64,000 nt of DNA from assembly GCA_002721545.1 (NCBI GenBank), contig PBKR01000032.1:124001-188000 (forward strand), given 5' to 3'. A program made the position numbers and the translations under genes. This stretch comes from Nitrosomonadaceae bacterium. Lineage in GTDB: Bacteria > Pseudomonadota > Gammaproteobacteria > Burkholderiales > Nitrosomonadaceae. Positions within the stretch are counted from its first letter, which is position 1, and every line of letters begins with the position of its first letter. Shown in pieces: positions 9,904 to 19,612 of this stretch. A model generated the notes under the pieces. That model searched no databases and was not told the DNA's origin. It saw only the letters and a program-made list of their open reading frames with translations.

Positions 9904-11157
9904 ATGGAATTATTAGCCTTAGGTATTAATCATCAAACTGCGCCCATTGATGTTCGTGAACAGGTCGTGTTCTCGGATGATTCAGTGGAGAATGCGCTTC
10001 ATGATCTGGCTAGTCATTACGCTGTAAAGGAAGCAGCAATTGTTTCTACATGTAATCGTACAGAAGTCTATTGCAGCACAGATAAACCAGAGGAAGTAAC
10101 ACATTGGTTAGCAAATTTTCATCAGCTACAAGTGCGAGAATTGGAGCCTTACCTTTATACCCTTCCCCGTGAACATGCAGTAAAACATGCTTTTAGAGTT
10201 GCAAGTGGTCTAGATTCAATGGTACTAGGCGAGCCACAAATACTTGGCCAGCTAAAAAATGCCGTAAAATCAGCAGAACTTGCTGGTACACTTGGGCTAT
10301 TATTGCACAAACTTTTTCAGCGAACATTCTTTGTCGCAAAGGAAGTACGAACATCTACTGAAATTGGAGCCAATTCTGTTTCTATGGCTGCTGCTGCTAC
10401 ACAGCTAGCAGAAAGAATTTTTGGGGATATTAGTGCACAACGTGTACTTCTTATTGGGGCGGGAGAAATGATTGAGCTATGTGCTGGTAGCATCTCAGCA
10501 CGCAATCCTAAAAGTATCACTGTCGCCAACCGTACTACCGAGCATGCTCAAGCTTTGACTAATCAATTTAATGCTCAATCAATCACTCTAAATGAACTTC
10601 CTGAACAACTTCCTCTTCATGATATTGTCGTAACTTGTACAGCAAGCCCGCTTCCAATACTTGGAAAAGGAATGATGGAACGTGCAATTAAAAAACGCAA
10701 ACATCGCCCAATTTTTATGGTAGATCTAGCTTTACCGCGAGATGTTGAGCCAGAAGTATTAGAGCTTGATGATGTGTTCCTTTATACTGTAGATGATCTA
10801 TCAGATATTGTTCAAGAGGGACTAGATTCAAGACAAGGCGCGGTAGCTCAAGCTGAAGCCATCATTGATTCAAATGTTATTAATTTTATGCACTGGCTCA
10901 AGTCTCGTGAATTAGTCCCTACTATTCGAGCGTTACGTAACCAAGCAGAGAACTATCGCCAATATGAACTTGAGCGTGCAATTAAGCTTTTAACAAAAGG
11001 AGGAGACCCAAAGAAAGTCATGGAGTCATTAAGTAAGAGCCTAACTAACAAGCTCTTACATACTCCTTCTGATGTGCTAAACCATGCTTCAGCAGACGAA
11101 CGAGACAAACTCGTAGATATGATAAATCGGCTCTACCAACTTGATCGCCTAGAATGA
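9904..11157 (+). CDS. hemA: Glutamyl-tRNA reductase
   Basis: First enzyme of C5 tetrapyrrole synthesis: NADPH-dependent reduction of Glu-tRNA(Glu) to glutamate-1-semialdehyde, which HemL (19613-20899 here) converts to 5-aminolevulinate. 417 residues, full length. The catalytic Cys is in [14 protein letters not shown], the specificity region is [16 protein letters not shown], the NADP fold is [17 protein letters not shown], and a C-terminal dimerisation helix is present. Its stop overlaps the prfA start by ATGA (11154-11157), indicating translational coupling; hemA-prfA-prmC is the classic order. Confidence 0.97.
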   Translation: MELLALGINHQTAPIDVREQVVFSDDSVENALHDLASHYAVKEAAIVSTCNRTEVYCSTDKPEEVTHWLANFHQLQVRELEPYLYTLPREHAVKHAFRVASGLDSMVLGEPQILGQLKNAVKSAELAGTLGLLLHKLFQRTFFVAKEVRTSTEIGANSVSMAAAATQLAERIFGDISAQRVLLIGAGEMIELCAGSISARNPKSITVANRTTEHAQALTNQFNAQSITLNELPEQLPLHDIVVTCTASPLPILGKGMMERAIKKRKHRPIFMVDLALPRDVEPEVLELDDVFLYTVDDLSDIVQEGLDSRQGAVAQAEAIIDSNVINFMHWLKSRELVPTIRALRNQAENYRQYELERAIKLLTKGGDPKKVMESLSKSLTNKLLHTPSDVLNHASADERDKLVDMINRLYQLDRLE

Positions 11158-12230
11158 ACAAGGGTATCACGACTAAGCTTATACAATTGAGCTCACGCCT
11201 TGAAGAATTAAACTCCCTACTAAGTAATGAGGATATAACCTCTAATCTTGATAACTATCGTAAGCTTACACGCGAACATGCAGAGATTATTCCGATAGTT
11301 GAACTTTATCATTCTTATCAACTCAATGAACGTGATATACAAGCTGCACAGGAGATGATTGCTGATGCTGAGATGCGTGAATTTGCTGATGCTGAAATTC
11401 GTAGTGGAAAAGAGAAACTTACAAAAATCGAACTGGAACTACAAAAATTATTACTTCCCAAAGACCCAAATGATGAACACAATATTTACCTAGAAATTCG
11501 CGCTGGTACAGGAGGAGATGAATCTGCACTATTTGCTGGAGATTTATTTCGTATGTATACACGTTTTGCTGAGCGACAACACTGGCAAATAGAAATTATT
11601 TCACAAAGCCTGTCTGAAATAGGGGGATATAAAGAAATTATTGCTAAAATATCAGGAGAAGGAGCCTACTCTAAACTTAAATTTGAATCAGGTGGGCATA
11701 GGGTACAGCGCGTACCCTCTACAGAAACTCAAGGCCGTATCCATACATCTGCCTGTACAGTTGCAGTTCTTCCTGAGACAAACGAGATATCAGATATAGT
11801 ATTAGATCCTTCTGAACTAAGAATTGATACCTATCGAGCATCTGGAGCAGGAGGCCAGCACATAAATAAAACTGATTCTGCTGTACGAATTACACATATT
11901 CCTACAGGTATTGTAGTTGAGTGTCAGGATGGACGCTCACAACATAAGAATAAAGCACAAGCAATGAGCGTTCTAATTGCCAGAATACGAGATAAACATA
12001 TAAGTGAGCAACAAGCTAAGCAGGCTGCTACCCGTAAATTATTAATTGGTAGCGGTGATCGCTCAGAAAGAATCCGTACTTATAATTTTCCCCAGGGCCG
12101 TATATCTGATCACCGTATAAACCTTACACTTTATAAGATAGATCAAATCATGGATGGCGATTTAAGCGAACTATGCTCTAAGCTAGCATTAGAGCATCAA
12201 GCAGAACAACTTGCAGCTATGGGAAAATAA
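11154..12230 (+). CDS. prfA: Peptide chain release factor 1
   Basis: Terminates translation at UAA and UAG. 358 residues. The GGQ peptidyl-hydrolysis motif is in [19 protein letters not shown] near residue 230. The stop-codon-reading tripeptide is PST (in [14 protein letters not shown]), the PxT form typical of RF1 as opposed to SPF in RF2. ATG overlaps the hemA stop. The downstream prmC product methylates the GGQ glutamine. Confidence 0.97.
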   Translation: MNKGITTKLIQLSSRLEELNSLLSNEDITSNLDNYRKLTREHAEIIPIVELYHSYQLNERDIQAAQEMIADAEMREFADAEIRSGKEKLTKIELELQKLLLPKDPNDEHNIYLEIRAGTGGDESALFAGDLFRMYTRFAERQHWQIEIISQSLSEIGGYKEIIAKISGEGAYSKLKFESGGHRVQRVPSTETQGRIHTSACTVAVLPETNEISDIVLDPSELRIDTYRASGAGGQHINKTDSAVRITHIPTGIVVECQDGRSQHKNKAQAMSVLIARIRDKHISEQQAKQAATRKLLIGSGDRSERIRTYNFPQGRISDHRINLTLYKIDQIMDGDLSELCSKLALEHQAEQLAAMGK

Positions 12231-12305
12231 AATTAGCCTTCCAAGATTTAAACTATAGTCCCTAATTCTAATTTTAGAGCTGTATGCTGAATCTGATACT
12301 ATAAA

Positions 12306-13157
12306 ATGAATTTTGAAATACAGCAAAAAATTACAATTAAAGATGTATTGAGCCAGACGCGCGCTCTTATTTCTTATAATGAAGCACGAATACTATTACA
12401 GAGCGTTCTTAAAATAAACCATGCCCACCTAATTGCCCATTCTGACCAGTACATAACTCTGGTTCAAATACATACGTTCTTATCATTAGTTAAGCGACGT
12501 GCCAATGGTGAGCCAATTGCATATATTCTAGGTGAGTGTGAATTTTACAGCATAAGGTTTATAGTTAATTCTTCTGTATTGATTCCTAGGCCAGAAACTG
12601 AATTATTAGTAGATCTAGCATTAGAGAAAATTTCATTAAATTTACCCTGTAAAATAATGGATCTTGGTACTGGTAGCGGAGCAATTGCAATATCTATTGC
12701 AAAACATCGACCTATATCTCGCATCACCGCAACAGATAATTCAACAGACGCAATATCTGTAGCCAAAACTAATGCAAGACATCTCGGTACAAACAATGTC
12801 AATATCTTACAAAGTAATTGGTTTGATAAACTAGAGAAAGAGAAATTTGATCTGATTGTTTCAAATCCTCCCTATATTGCTCTAAATGACCCCCATCTAA
12901 ACCAGAAGGCTTTAAATTTTGAACCAAAAATAGCTCTTATTGCTGGGGAAGATGGAATGGAATGTATCCGAACAATCATTACCACATCAACTTCTCATAT
13001 AAATGCAGGGGGATGGCTACTAGTAGAGCACGGCTACAACCAAGCTAATATATGCAATTGGTTACTCAAAAATGCTGGATTCAGCAACATCTTTTCATGC
13101 TCGGATTTAGCAGGGATATTGAGAGTCAGCGGTGGAAGATATATGCCCAACTTTTAA
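12306..13157 (+). CDS. prmC: Release factor glutamine methyltransferase PrmC
   Basis: SAM-dependent N5-methylation of the GGQ glutamine of release factors. 283 residues. N-terminal helical RF-binding domain (1-85), then a Rossmann methyltransferase with the SAM loop MDLGTGSGAIAISIAKH near 115-131 and the diagnostic NPPYI motif near 185 that contacts the amide substrate. It follows prfA after 75 bases, consistent with one hemA-prfA-prmC transcript. Confidence 0.95.
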   Translation: MNFEIQQKITIKDVLSQTRALISYNEARILLQSVLKINHAHLIAHSDQYITLVQIHTFLSLVKRRANGEPIAYILGECEFYSIRFIVNSSVLIPRPETELLVDLALEKISLNLPCKIMDLGTGSGAIAISIAKHRPISRITATDNSTDAISVAKTNARHLGTNNVNILQSNWFDKLEKEKFDLIVSNPPYIALNDPHLNQKALNFEPKIALIAGEDGMECIRTIITTSTSHINAGGWLLVEHGYNQANICNWLLKNAGFSNIFSCSDLAGILRVSGGRYMPNF

Positions 13158-13277
13158 AAAAACTGATAAAATATTGCAATTAGTTATTTTGATCTACTTA
13201 AAGCAATTTTTTAATATTAGCTTTATCTATGTCATAGCACATAGATTAATAATATTTGATTTAATGAGAGGCTCAAT

Positions 13278-13586
13278 ATGAATACTCAAGAAATTATAAA
13301 TGAACAAGTAACCACTAACCATATTGTTCTGTACATGAAAGGCACACCTGAAAGTCCACAATGTGGATTCTCAGCACATGCAGTTAAGATACTTAATGCT
13401 TGTGGGGAAAATAATATTTTTGCTATTGATGTGCTTAGCAACCCAGAGATCAGACAAGGTATTAAAGAATATTCAAATTGGCCAACTATCCCTCAACTCT
13501 ATATCAATGGTAGCTTTATTGGGGGCTCTGATATCGTTGATGAAATGTATAAAAATGGAGAATTACAAAAATTAATTAAACAATAA
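13278..13586 (+). CDS. grxD: Monothiol glutaredoxin (CGFS type, Grx4)
   Basis: 102 residues. The active site is SPQCGFSAHAV with the single redox Cys at 29, the CGFS signature of class II glutaredoxins that bind a glutathione-ligated [2Fe-2S] cluster and act in Fe-S trafficking. Further family contacts are WPTIPQLYINGSFIGGSDI (cis-Pro, GSH site). A good ribosome site, GAGAGG, precedes the ATG at 13278. It lies downstream of prmC with a 120-base gap. Confidence 0.95.
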   Translation: MNTQEIINEQVTTNHIVLYMKGTPESPQCGFSAHAVKILNACGENNIFAIDVLSNPEIRQGIKEYSNWPTIPQLYINGSFIGGSDIVDEMYKNGELQKLIKQ

Positions 13587-13619
13587 ATTACGCTACCTTA
13601 AGTAATCTTCATTATAAAA

Positions 13620-13636
13620 AGCCAAATAATTTGGCT
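13620..13636 (-). terminator. Terminator hairpin between grxD and yqaA
   Basis: AGCCAAATAATTTGGCT is self-complementary at its ends. On the minus strand it is followed by TTTTTAT, so it fits an intrinsic terminator for the yqaA-like gene, 6 bases after its stop, and may also act weakly for grxD. Confidence 0.5.
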
Positions 13637-13641
13637 GGCTA

Positions 13642-14064
13642 TTAGTTGCTTAATGCTTCCGCTATTACCCAATAACGTGTAAATTTACCAATTACCATAA
13701 ATAATAAGACCCATAACCAATTAATCCTGAGCCATCCTGCTGCAACACATAATACATCTCCTATTAATGGTACCCATGAAAATAATATTATTGGGCTCCC
13801 ATAACAACGGACCCATTTAAGTCCACGTCTATTACCATTATATTTTTTAAGAAATGCTTTCTCATCTGGTAGAAATCTACCAATAAGATACGAGCTTAAA
13901 CCTCCCAACGTGTTGCCTAATGAAGCAACACACAAAGCTGTCCAATATAGCTGCGGATGAATCTTTAATACTCCAAATAATATTGCCTCTGAGCCACCTG
14001 GAAGTAAGGTTGCAGCAAAGAAACTACTGGCAAACAGAGTTAATAAGCTTGATTGCTCATCCAT
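13642..14064 (-). CDS. YqaA family membrane protein (DedA/SNARE-associated fold)
   Basis: About 140 residues with three to four hydrophobic segments. The N-terminal SSFFAATLLPGGSEAILFG and the central LGNTLGGLSSYLIGRFLP are characteristic of the YqaA branch of the VTT/DedA superfamily, small inner-membrane proteins thought to act in lipid or ion handling. I place the start at the ATG at 14064; a TTG four codons upstream (14076) is less likely. Convergent with grxD. The molecular function is not established for the family. Confidence 0.8.
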   Translation of the reverse strand: MDEQSSLLTLFASSFFAATLLPGGSEAILFGVLKIHPQLYWTALCVASLGNTLGGLSSYLIGRFLPDEKAFLKKYNGNRRGLKWVRCYGSPIILFSWVPLIGDVLCVAAGWLRINWLWVLLFMVIGKFTRYWVIAEALSN

Positions 14065-14301
14065 ATATATATCCAATAAATATAAACTAGCTTCAGTTTA
14101 ACGTTAAATCCCACCATAATAAATAAGCAACCTGAAAGATCTAAGTTATGGATTCTATTTTAGGTTTTTACTATTAATTATATTCGCTATCATTCTTATC
14201 TTTCTTTTTTTCAAGATATATCCTACAAAATTTTACTTGGTTATGTTATTAGGTAATGATATGCTTATTAATATTCCATTCCTGTTAAAAAAAGGAAAAT
14301 T

Positions 14302-15045
14302 ATGAAAGAAAAATTAATTTTCAAGCAAGATGTTGATTTAATTATTGAATCTAAGAGCCTCTTAAAACACCCATTTTATGTGGCTTGGACTGAAGGAAAA
14401 CTTTCTAAAGAACAACTACTTAAATATGCTGAACAATATTTTCATAATGTTTTAGCTGAGCCAACTTATTTAAGTGCGGTCCATTTCAATACACCTCATT
14501 TTCATACCGATACAAATAGTGGCGATATTAGTGTACGTCAAGAAGTATTAGGAAATCTAATTAGCGAAGAATATGGTGAAAAAAATCACCCAGGACTATG
14601 GAAAAAATTTGCCATATCTTTAGGTTCAAGTGAAAAAGAGTTAGCTAATGCAGCTCCTTTACCTAGCACTGAAAACCTTGTTACAACTTTCCGAGATATT
14701 TGTCTAAACCAACCTTTCTATGCTGGACTTGCTGCCATGCATGCATTTGAATCACAAGTTCCAGAAATTGCTGCAGTTAAAATTGAAGGTTTAGCTAAAT
14801 TTTATGGAATGGATGACCCTGACAGCTACGAATTCTTTACAGTACATCAAGAAGCTGACATATACCATTCACAGGCAGAGTGGGCGTTAATTGAAAAATT
14901 TGCTGATACCCCTGAGAAAAGAAATGAGGTTTTAGCTTCCACTACTAAAGCATGTAATGCTCTCTGGGCATTTCTTGATGGGGTTTATAAAAATTATTGC
15001 TCAAACCTAGATATTAAATGTAAAGAAACTATAACAATACATTAG
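14302..15045 (+). CDS. CADD/PqqC-like self-sacrificing p-aminobenzoate synthase
   Basis: 247 residues, heme-oxygenase-like (TenA/PqqC/CADD) fold. Relative to Chlamydia CADD as I recall it, the dimetal ligands are all present at a constant shift of eight: E89, H96, E150, H182, D186, H189 (in LISEEYGEKNH, AFESQVPE and VHQEADIYH). The internal lysine K160 is present, and Y26 in HPFYVAW aligns with the tyrosine that CADD cleaves from itself to make p-aminobenzoate. The Nitrosomonas europaea homologue NE1434 is known to support pABA synthesis without pabABC. The likely role is the pABA branch of folate synthesis (cytoplasm). It has its own Shine-Dalgarno AAAGGAAAA and is convergent with glnD. PqqC proper is unlikely, as no pqq genes are near. 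Confidence 0.82.
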   Translation: MKEKLIFKQDVDLIIESKSLLKHPFYVAWTEGKLSKEQLLKYAEQYFHNVLAEPTYLSAVHFNTPHFHTDTNSGDISVRQEVLGNLISEEYGEKNHPGLWKKFAISLGSSEKELANAAPLPSTENLVTTFRDICLNQPFYAGLAAMHAFESQVPEIAAVKIEGLAKFYGMDDPDSYEFFTVHQEADIYHSQAEWALIEKFADTPEKRNEVLASTTKACNALWAFLDGVYKNYCSNLDIKCKETITIH

Positions 15046-15064
15046 AGTTAAGATAAAAAATCAA

Positions 15065-15096
15065 AAGACCTACACCTTATATGAGGTATAGGTCTT
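15065..15096 (-). terminator. Bidirectional terminator between the CADD-like gene and glnD
   Basis: Stem AAGACCTACACC / GGTATAGGTCTT with one G-U-type mismatch and an 8-base loop. On the minus strand it is followed by TTGATTTTTT, so it best serves glnD, whose stop lies 29 bases before it. Confidence 0.55.
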
Positions 15097-15124
15097 ATCC
15101 ACACCATACCTAAAAAATCTTATA

Positions 15125-17728
15125 TTATGTATGCAATATTTTTAAAATATTTGATTCTAGGCTAATTAATGTATTTGTTTTATTTAAAATAGCGCCTGTA
15201 ATTAAAAAAATATCTTCAGCACGTTCCCCCATTGTATTTACCTTGGCACTATGTATTTTGACATCAAAATCTGCCAACACTGTAGCTATACGTGATAATA
15301 AATCTGGCTGATCTCCAGCAACAAGCGATAATATATGATAAGTGCCATTTTCATCAGGCTCTATATTAACTTCAGGTGTAATAGGAAAATGCTTAAGCTG
15401 GCGACTCATCTTCACCTGCAAAGATGATTTAAAGGGTGGCTGTTGACCTAGTTGCTGCTTTAATCCATTTTCTAGGATACAAATCATATCACTATATTTC
15501 TCCATAGAATTAAATGGATTAAATACTAAAAAACTATCAAGAGCATAACCATTATTTGTAGTATAAACTTTAGCTTCAACAATACTATAATTAATACTCT
15601 CAAAAAAACTACAAATACGAGCAAACAAATCTTTCTGGTCTCTAGTATAAATCATTACTTGGATACCATCTCCAGCTGAAATTATACGCACCTTTACTAC
15701 TGGCAAGTTAGAATAGGACTTGTTACAAATTTGGCGAGTATGCCAAACAATTTCTTGTAAGCTGTTCTGTAAAAAATAAGCAGTACCAAGTTCTGACCAA
15801 AGTTGTTTATATTTATCTGCTGGGATAGGGTCACATTGTAATAATTCTAGTGCTTTAATCTTACGATTCTCAAGAGTACCTCCAGCTTTTGCTGGTTCGC
15901 CACATAAATACCGCCATGTTTCCCAAAATAAATGTTCTAATAATTTACCTTTCCAAGTATTCCATACCTTAGGGCTAGTAGCACATATATCAGAAACTGT
16001 AAGAAGGTAGATTGCAATTAGTCTACGCTCATTCTTTACATGTGTAGCAAAGTCAGATATTACCTCTGGGTCTGATAAATCTTTTTTTTGTGCTATAGCT
16101 GACATTGTTAAATGATTTCCTACCAACCAAGACACTAACTCTGTATCCTCTGAAGATAACCCGTGTTCTGTACAAAAACGTCTAGATCTTCTCATTCCAA
16201 ACAACGAGTGATCTCCATGATTCCCTTTTGCAATATCGTGAAATAAGCCTGCCAGATAAAGTATTTCCGGCTTATCAAACTTACTAATAAGCTGACTACA
16301 TAATGGATGCTCATGAGAAAATTCTGAGACCATAAAGCGGCGTAGATTTCTTACTACCATTAAAATATGCTCATCCACAGTATAAACATGAAATAGATCA
16401 TGTTGCATTTGACCGATAATTTTTCCAAATGCTGGAATATAACGCCCTAATATTCCATATCTACTCATAAAACGTAATTCTTTGGTTAAGCCACGTGGCT
16501 GACGTAAAATTTTTATAAACAAGTTGCGATTATGTGGATTCATCCGAAAAGATGAATTAATTTTAGATTTAGAGCGCCAGATCGCTCTTATCGTATTAAC
16601 ACTACGAGCTTCTAATTCAGGGTGCTGCTGTAACATTAAAACACTTTCTAAAATAACACTCGGATCCTTCTTAAAAATATTCTCATCTCTCACCTCAAGT
16701 AGTTGACCACGAGACTGAAAATTTTTATTTAATATTACAGGTGCTAAATGCTTCTCTGAAAAAATCTTTTCCCGTAAAGTAAGCAAAAGAATAGTATTAA
16801 TCTGAGCTACTGATTTCGCAACGCGATAATAACGCTGCATTAATAATTCACCTGCTCGACGCGGTGGCTTATCAGAAATTTTGTACTCTGAAGCTAGTAA
16901 TGTTTGATAATCAAACAACAATCTATCCTCACGACGCCCAGCAAGATAATGCAGCCTAATTCGAAGACCCTGTAATCTTTTTTCGTTATTTTTTGTGATT
17001 CTAGCTTCCTCTCTTGTGATCAATCCAGCTCTAATAAGATCAGTCCAAGATTTCCCATACCCTGAAGCACGACTAATCCATAAGATATTTTGCAAATCTC
17101 GCAAACCACCAGGGCTTTCCTTTAAATTTGGCTCAAGATTGTAGGTTACTTCATGATATCGACTATGGCGCTGTTGTTGTTCAAGCTGCTTTGCGATAAA
17201 AAAATCTCTAGAGTTTAGTAGTGCTTTCATTTTTAGTGAAAACATACCAAATAGTTTTCTATTTCCTACAAGTCTACGTGCCTCAAGCAAGCTTGTCTGA
17301 ACTGTAATATCTTTTTCTGATTCTTCCTCACATTCAGCTAAGGTACGTACACTATGACCCACCTCTAATCCCATATCCCACAAAAAATGCACCCACCTCT
17401 CTAGCTTAAATTTTGTTATATTATCAATAGTACTCTGCTTTTTTCCCTTGGGAGGCAATAAAACCAATAGATCTATATCTGAATTAGGAAAAAGATGTCC
17501 ACGACCATATCCACCCACAGCCAGCAAAGTAATTGAACTTGGAAGCGCCATTTCTTTCCATGCTTGGCACAACAAAGCATCAACTAACCTACAATAATCT
17601 CGAAGTAATAAGGTACTATTTTCATTCTTACGAAACTCTTCACGTAGTACCTTTCGGCCTTCTATCAGTAATTTTTTTCCGTTTATAGAATTTAACGGGA
17701 TTGATAAAGCTCTTACCTCAATAGCCAT
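15125..17728 (-). CDS. glnD: Bifunctional PII uridylyltransferase/uridylyl-removing enzyme
   Basis: Glutamine sensor of nitrogen control that uridylylates or deuridylylates PII. 867 residues. Domains in order: nucleotidyltransferase with GGYGRGHLFPNSDIDLLVL (near 68-86), linker helical region, HD phosphohydrolase with FHDIAKGNHGDHS (near 500), and two C-terminal ACT domains (about 680-760 and 795-860). All catalytic motifs look intact. Its stop is 29 bases from the shared terminator; map lies 9 bases upstream on the same strand, giving a map-glnD operon as in E. coli. Confidence 0.97.
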   Translation of the reverse strand: MAIEVRALSIPLNSINGKKLLIEGRKVLREEFRKNENSTLLLRDYCRLVDALLCQAWKEMALPSSITLLAVGGYGRGHLFPNSDIDLLVLLPPKGKKQSTIDNITKFKLERWVHFLWDMGLEVGHSVRTLAECEEESEKDITVQTSLLEARRLVGNRKLFGMFSLKMKALLNSRDFFIAKQLEQQQRHSRYHEVTYNLEPNLKESPGGLRDLQNILWISRASGYGKSWTDLIRAGLITREEARITKNNEKRLQGLRIRLHYLAGRREDRLLFDYQTLLASEYKISDKPPRRAGELLMQRYYRVAKSVAQINTILLLTLREKIFSEKHLAPVILNKNFQSRGQLLEVRDENIFKKDPSVILESVLMLQQHPELEARSVNTIRAIWRSKSKINSSFRMNPHNRNLFIKILRQPRGLTKELRFMSRYGILGRYIPAFGKIIGQMQHDLFHVYTVDEHILMVVRNLRRFMVSEFSHEHPLCSQLISKFDKPEILYLAGLFHDIAKGNHGDHSLFGMRRSRRFCTEHGLSSEDTELVSWLVGNHLTMSAIAQKKDLSDPEVISDFATHVKNERRLIAIYLLTVSDICATSPKVWNTWKGKLLEHLFWETWRYLCGEPAKAGGTLENRKIKALELLQCDPIPADKYKQLWSELGTAYFLQNSLQEIVWHTRQICNKSYSNLPVVKVRIISAGDGIQVMIYTRDQKDLFARICSFFESINYSIVEAKVYTTNNGYALDSFLVFNPFNSMEKYSDMICILENGLKQQLGQQPPFKSSLQVKMSRQLKHFPITPEVNIEPDENGTYHILSLVAGDQPDLLSRIATVLADFDVKIHSAKVNTMGERAEDIFLITGAILNKTNTLISLESNILKILHT

Positions 17729-17737
17729 TAATGTAAA

Positions 17738-18538
17738 TTAAACATGAAATACAGGCTTTGGTGGGCTACCTGCAGATAATGTCAAAACTTCATATCCTGT
17801 ACTAGTAACCAACACTGTATGCTCCCATTGAGCAGACAAACTATGATCTTTAGTAACTATAGTCCAGCCATCTGCCATTTGACGAATTGATGCCTTACCT
17901 GCATTTATCATGGGTTCTATTGTAAAAATCATACCTTCTTTTAATTCCAATCCAGTTCCAGGAGAGCCATAATGCAGAACCTGTGGCTCGTCATGAAATT
18001 TAGTTCCTATGCCATGACCACAAAATTCTTTTACTACACTACAACCCAAATTCTCAGCAAAGCTCTGAATAGCATATCCTATGTCACCTAAATGTTTATT
18101 TGGTTTAATTTCTTCTATTCCACGCCACATAGATTCGTAAGTAATTTCACACAATCTCTTAGCTTGAATGGACGCCTCACCTACATAAAACATACGACTT
18201 GTATCACCATGGTAACCATCTTTAATCACAGTTACATCAATATTAATAATATCCCCTATTCTCAGCTTTTTCTCTCCTGGTACACCGTGGCATACTTGAT
18301 GATTAACTGAAGTACAAATTGACTTTGGGTAAGGTTTATGGCCTGGTGGCGCATAATTCAGTGGTGCAGGAACTGTATTCTGCTCAGTTAACATATAATT
18401 ATGGCATAACCTATCAAGCTCACCTGTTGTTATCCCAGGCTTAACAAAAGGCGTAACAAAGTCTAGAACTTCTGAACCAAGCCTCCCTGCAACCCGCATT
18501 TTTTCAACCTCCTGCGGAGAATTAAGATGTACAGTCAT
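17738..18538 (-). CDS. map: Methionine aminopeptidase, type I
   Basis: Removes N-terminal Met from nascent proteins in the cytosol. 266 residues from the ATG at 18538, which aligns with the E. coli start (MxVxxxSPxEVEKMRVAGRL); an in-frame TTG at 18550 adds four residues and is less likely. Metal ligands are visible: D in INIDVTVIKDGYHGDTSRMF, H in VVKEFCGHGIGTKFHDEPQ, E in FTIEPMINAG and the final E in AQWEHTVLVT. Short type I form without an insert. Nine bases before glnD. Confidence 0.97.
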   Translation of the reverse strand: MTVHLNSPQEVEKMRVAGRLGSEVLDFVTPFVKPGITTGELDRLCHNYMLTEQNTVPAPLNYAPPGHKPYPKSICTSVNHQVCHGVPGEKKLRIGDIINIDVTVIKDGYHGDTSRMFYVGEASIQAKRLCEITYESMWRGIEEIKPNKHLGDIGYAIQSFAENLGCSVVKEFCGHGIGTKFHDEPQVLHYGSPGTGLELKEGMIFTIEPMINAGKASIRQMADGWTIVTKDHSLSAQWEHTVLVTSTGYEVLTLSAGSPPKPVFHV

Positions 18539-18598
18539 AATATTTTCCAATTAAATAAATATTATTTATAATTAAAACAGTAGCTTGAACTTACTGCC

Positions 18599-18820
18599 TT
18601 ATTTTAGTCCTACCTTCGTATTACTCATTAATTCTTCTTTTTGACCAAAACAGGATTGATCTCCAGATTCAAGGCAGTCTGTCGCTTTTGATAGCAGTCT
18701 AATTTTCTCTGGCTTGAATTCTGGTCGCAATCTTTTTTCTTCATCAGAACTAGTACCAAGTTGTATATAAGATACCAGGGCAAGATTAACTATTATTAGC
18801 AGAAAAAATAATAATTTCAT
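18599..18820 (-). CDS. Small membrane-anchored protein, probable truncated SPOR-family protein
   Basis: 73 residues: an N-terminal hydrophobic segment (MKLLFFLLIIVNLALVSYIQ), then PEFKPEKIRLLSKATDCLESGD. From memory the 'PEKIRLL' and 'CLEWG' elements are the opening of betaproteobacterial SPOR-domain proteins, which run about 150-200 residues further and carry the peptidoglycan-binding SPOR fold. Here the frame stops soon after. It is 48 bases upstream of map on the same strand. It could be an expressed stub or a remnant; a fully separate small-protein family is also possible. Confidence 0.5.
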   Translation of the reverse strand: MKLLFFLLIIVNLALVSYIQLGTSSDEEKRLRPEFKPEKIRLLSKATDCLESGDQSCFGQKEELMSNTKVGLK

Positions 18821-18921
18821 TATAAATAGACTCTCATGATTGATTGTTTCTTGTTGTTAACAGACTCTAGCCTTGTTAAAATGCCCTGCTTAATATAAGC
18901 CATTCTTTTGGGGCCCTAGAA

Positions 18922-19596
18922 ATGCAAGGTATGAGATTAGTATCACACCTAGTAATGTTAACTGCACTACTTTTGTCTAATCAGATTTTTGCTGAAAATT
19001 TAGCAAGAAAAAATTCTTCAGACAATATTATTACTAATGATAAAGTCAGTAAAGGACAAAAAATTGCAAATAGAATTTGTGCTGGGTGCCATAATCCTGA
19101 TGGTAATAGTATTATTCCATCTAATCCCATCTTAGCTGGACAACATGCAGAGTATATCACTAAGCAATTGATCAATTTTAAATCACAGGACAATAATCCT
19201 GCTCAAAGAAAAAGTTCTGTTATGGAAGCGATGGTCTCTCCTCTTTCTAATGAAGACATGCATAATCTTGGCTCATATTACGCCCAGCAGAAACCTAATC
19301 CTACAGCAGCAAAAGACATGACACTTGCTAAAATTGGAGAAAAAATTTATCGTGGTGGAAATTTAGATTCTAACTTACCTGCATGTTCTGGCTGCCATTC
19401 TCCAAATGGATCTGGTATCCCACCTCATTATCCACGCCTCGCTGGACAACATACTGAATATACTATTACACAACTTAGGGCTTTTCGAACTGAGCAAAGA
19501 GCTAATGATATAAACAGTGTAATGAGGGTAATTGTTTCCCGTATGAGTGAAAAAGAAATACAAGCTGTAGCTGAATTTATTTCAGGCCTCAATTAA
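18922..19596 (+). CDS. Diheme cytochrome c4
   Basis: 224 residues with an N-terminal Sec signal (hydrophobic to about residue 24, ending IFAEN). Two class I cytochrome c domains in tandem, each with a CxxCH heme site: C53-AG-C56-H57 and C155-SG-C158-H159. Each is followed by a 'P..AGQH.EYI..QL' distal region; axial Met candidates lie in VMEAMVSPLS and VMRVIVSRMS. Cytochromes c4 are periplasmic electron carriers to terminal oxidases. Monocistronic; 16 bases separate it from the convergent hemL. An internal ATG at 18931 is an equally possible start. Confidence 0.92.
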   Translation: MQGMRLVSHLVMLTALLLSNQIFAENLARKNSSDNIITNDKVSKGQKIANRICAGCHNPDGNSIIPSNPILAGQHAEYITKQLINFKSQDNNPAQRKSSVMEAMVSPLSNEDMHNLGSYYAQQKPNPTAAKDMTLAKIGEKIYRGGNLDSNLPACSGCHSPNGSGIPPHYPRLAGQHTEYTITQLRAFRTEQRANDINSVMRVIVSRMSEKEIQAVAEFISGLN

Positions 19597-19612
19597 TAAC
19601 ATAAGTTTTAAA

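Noticed and set aside
14302..15045. PqqC (PQQ biosynthesis) or TenA thiaminase
   Set aside because: No pqq genes nearby, and the conserved residues match the CADD dimetal set and its substrate tyrosine.
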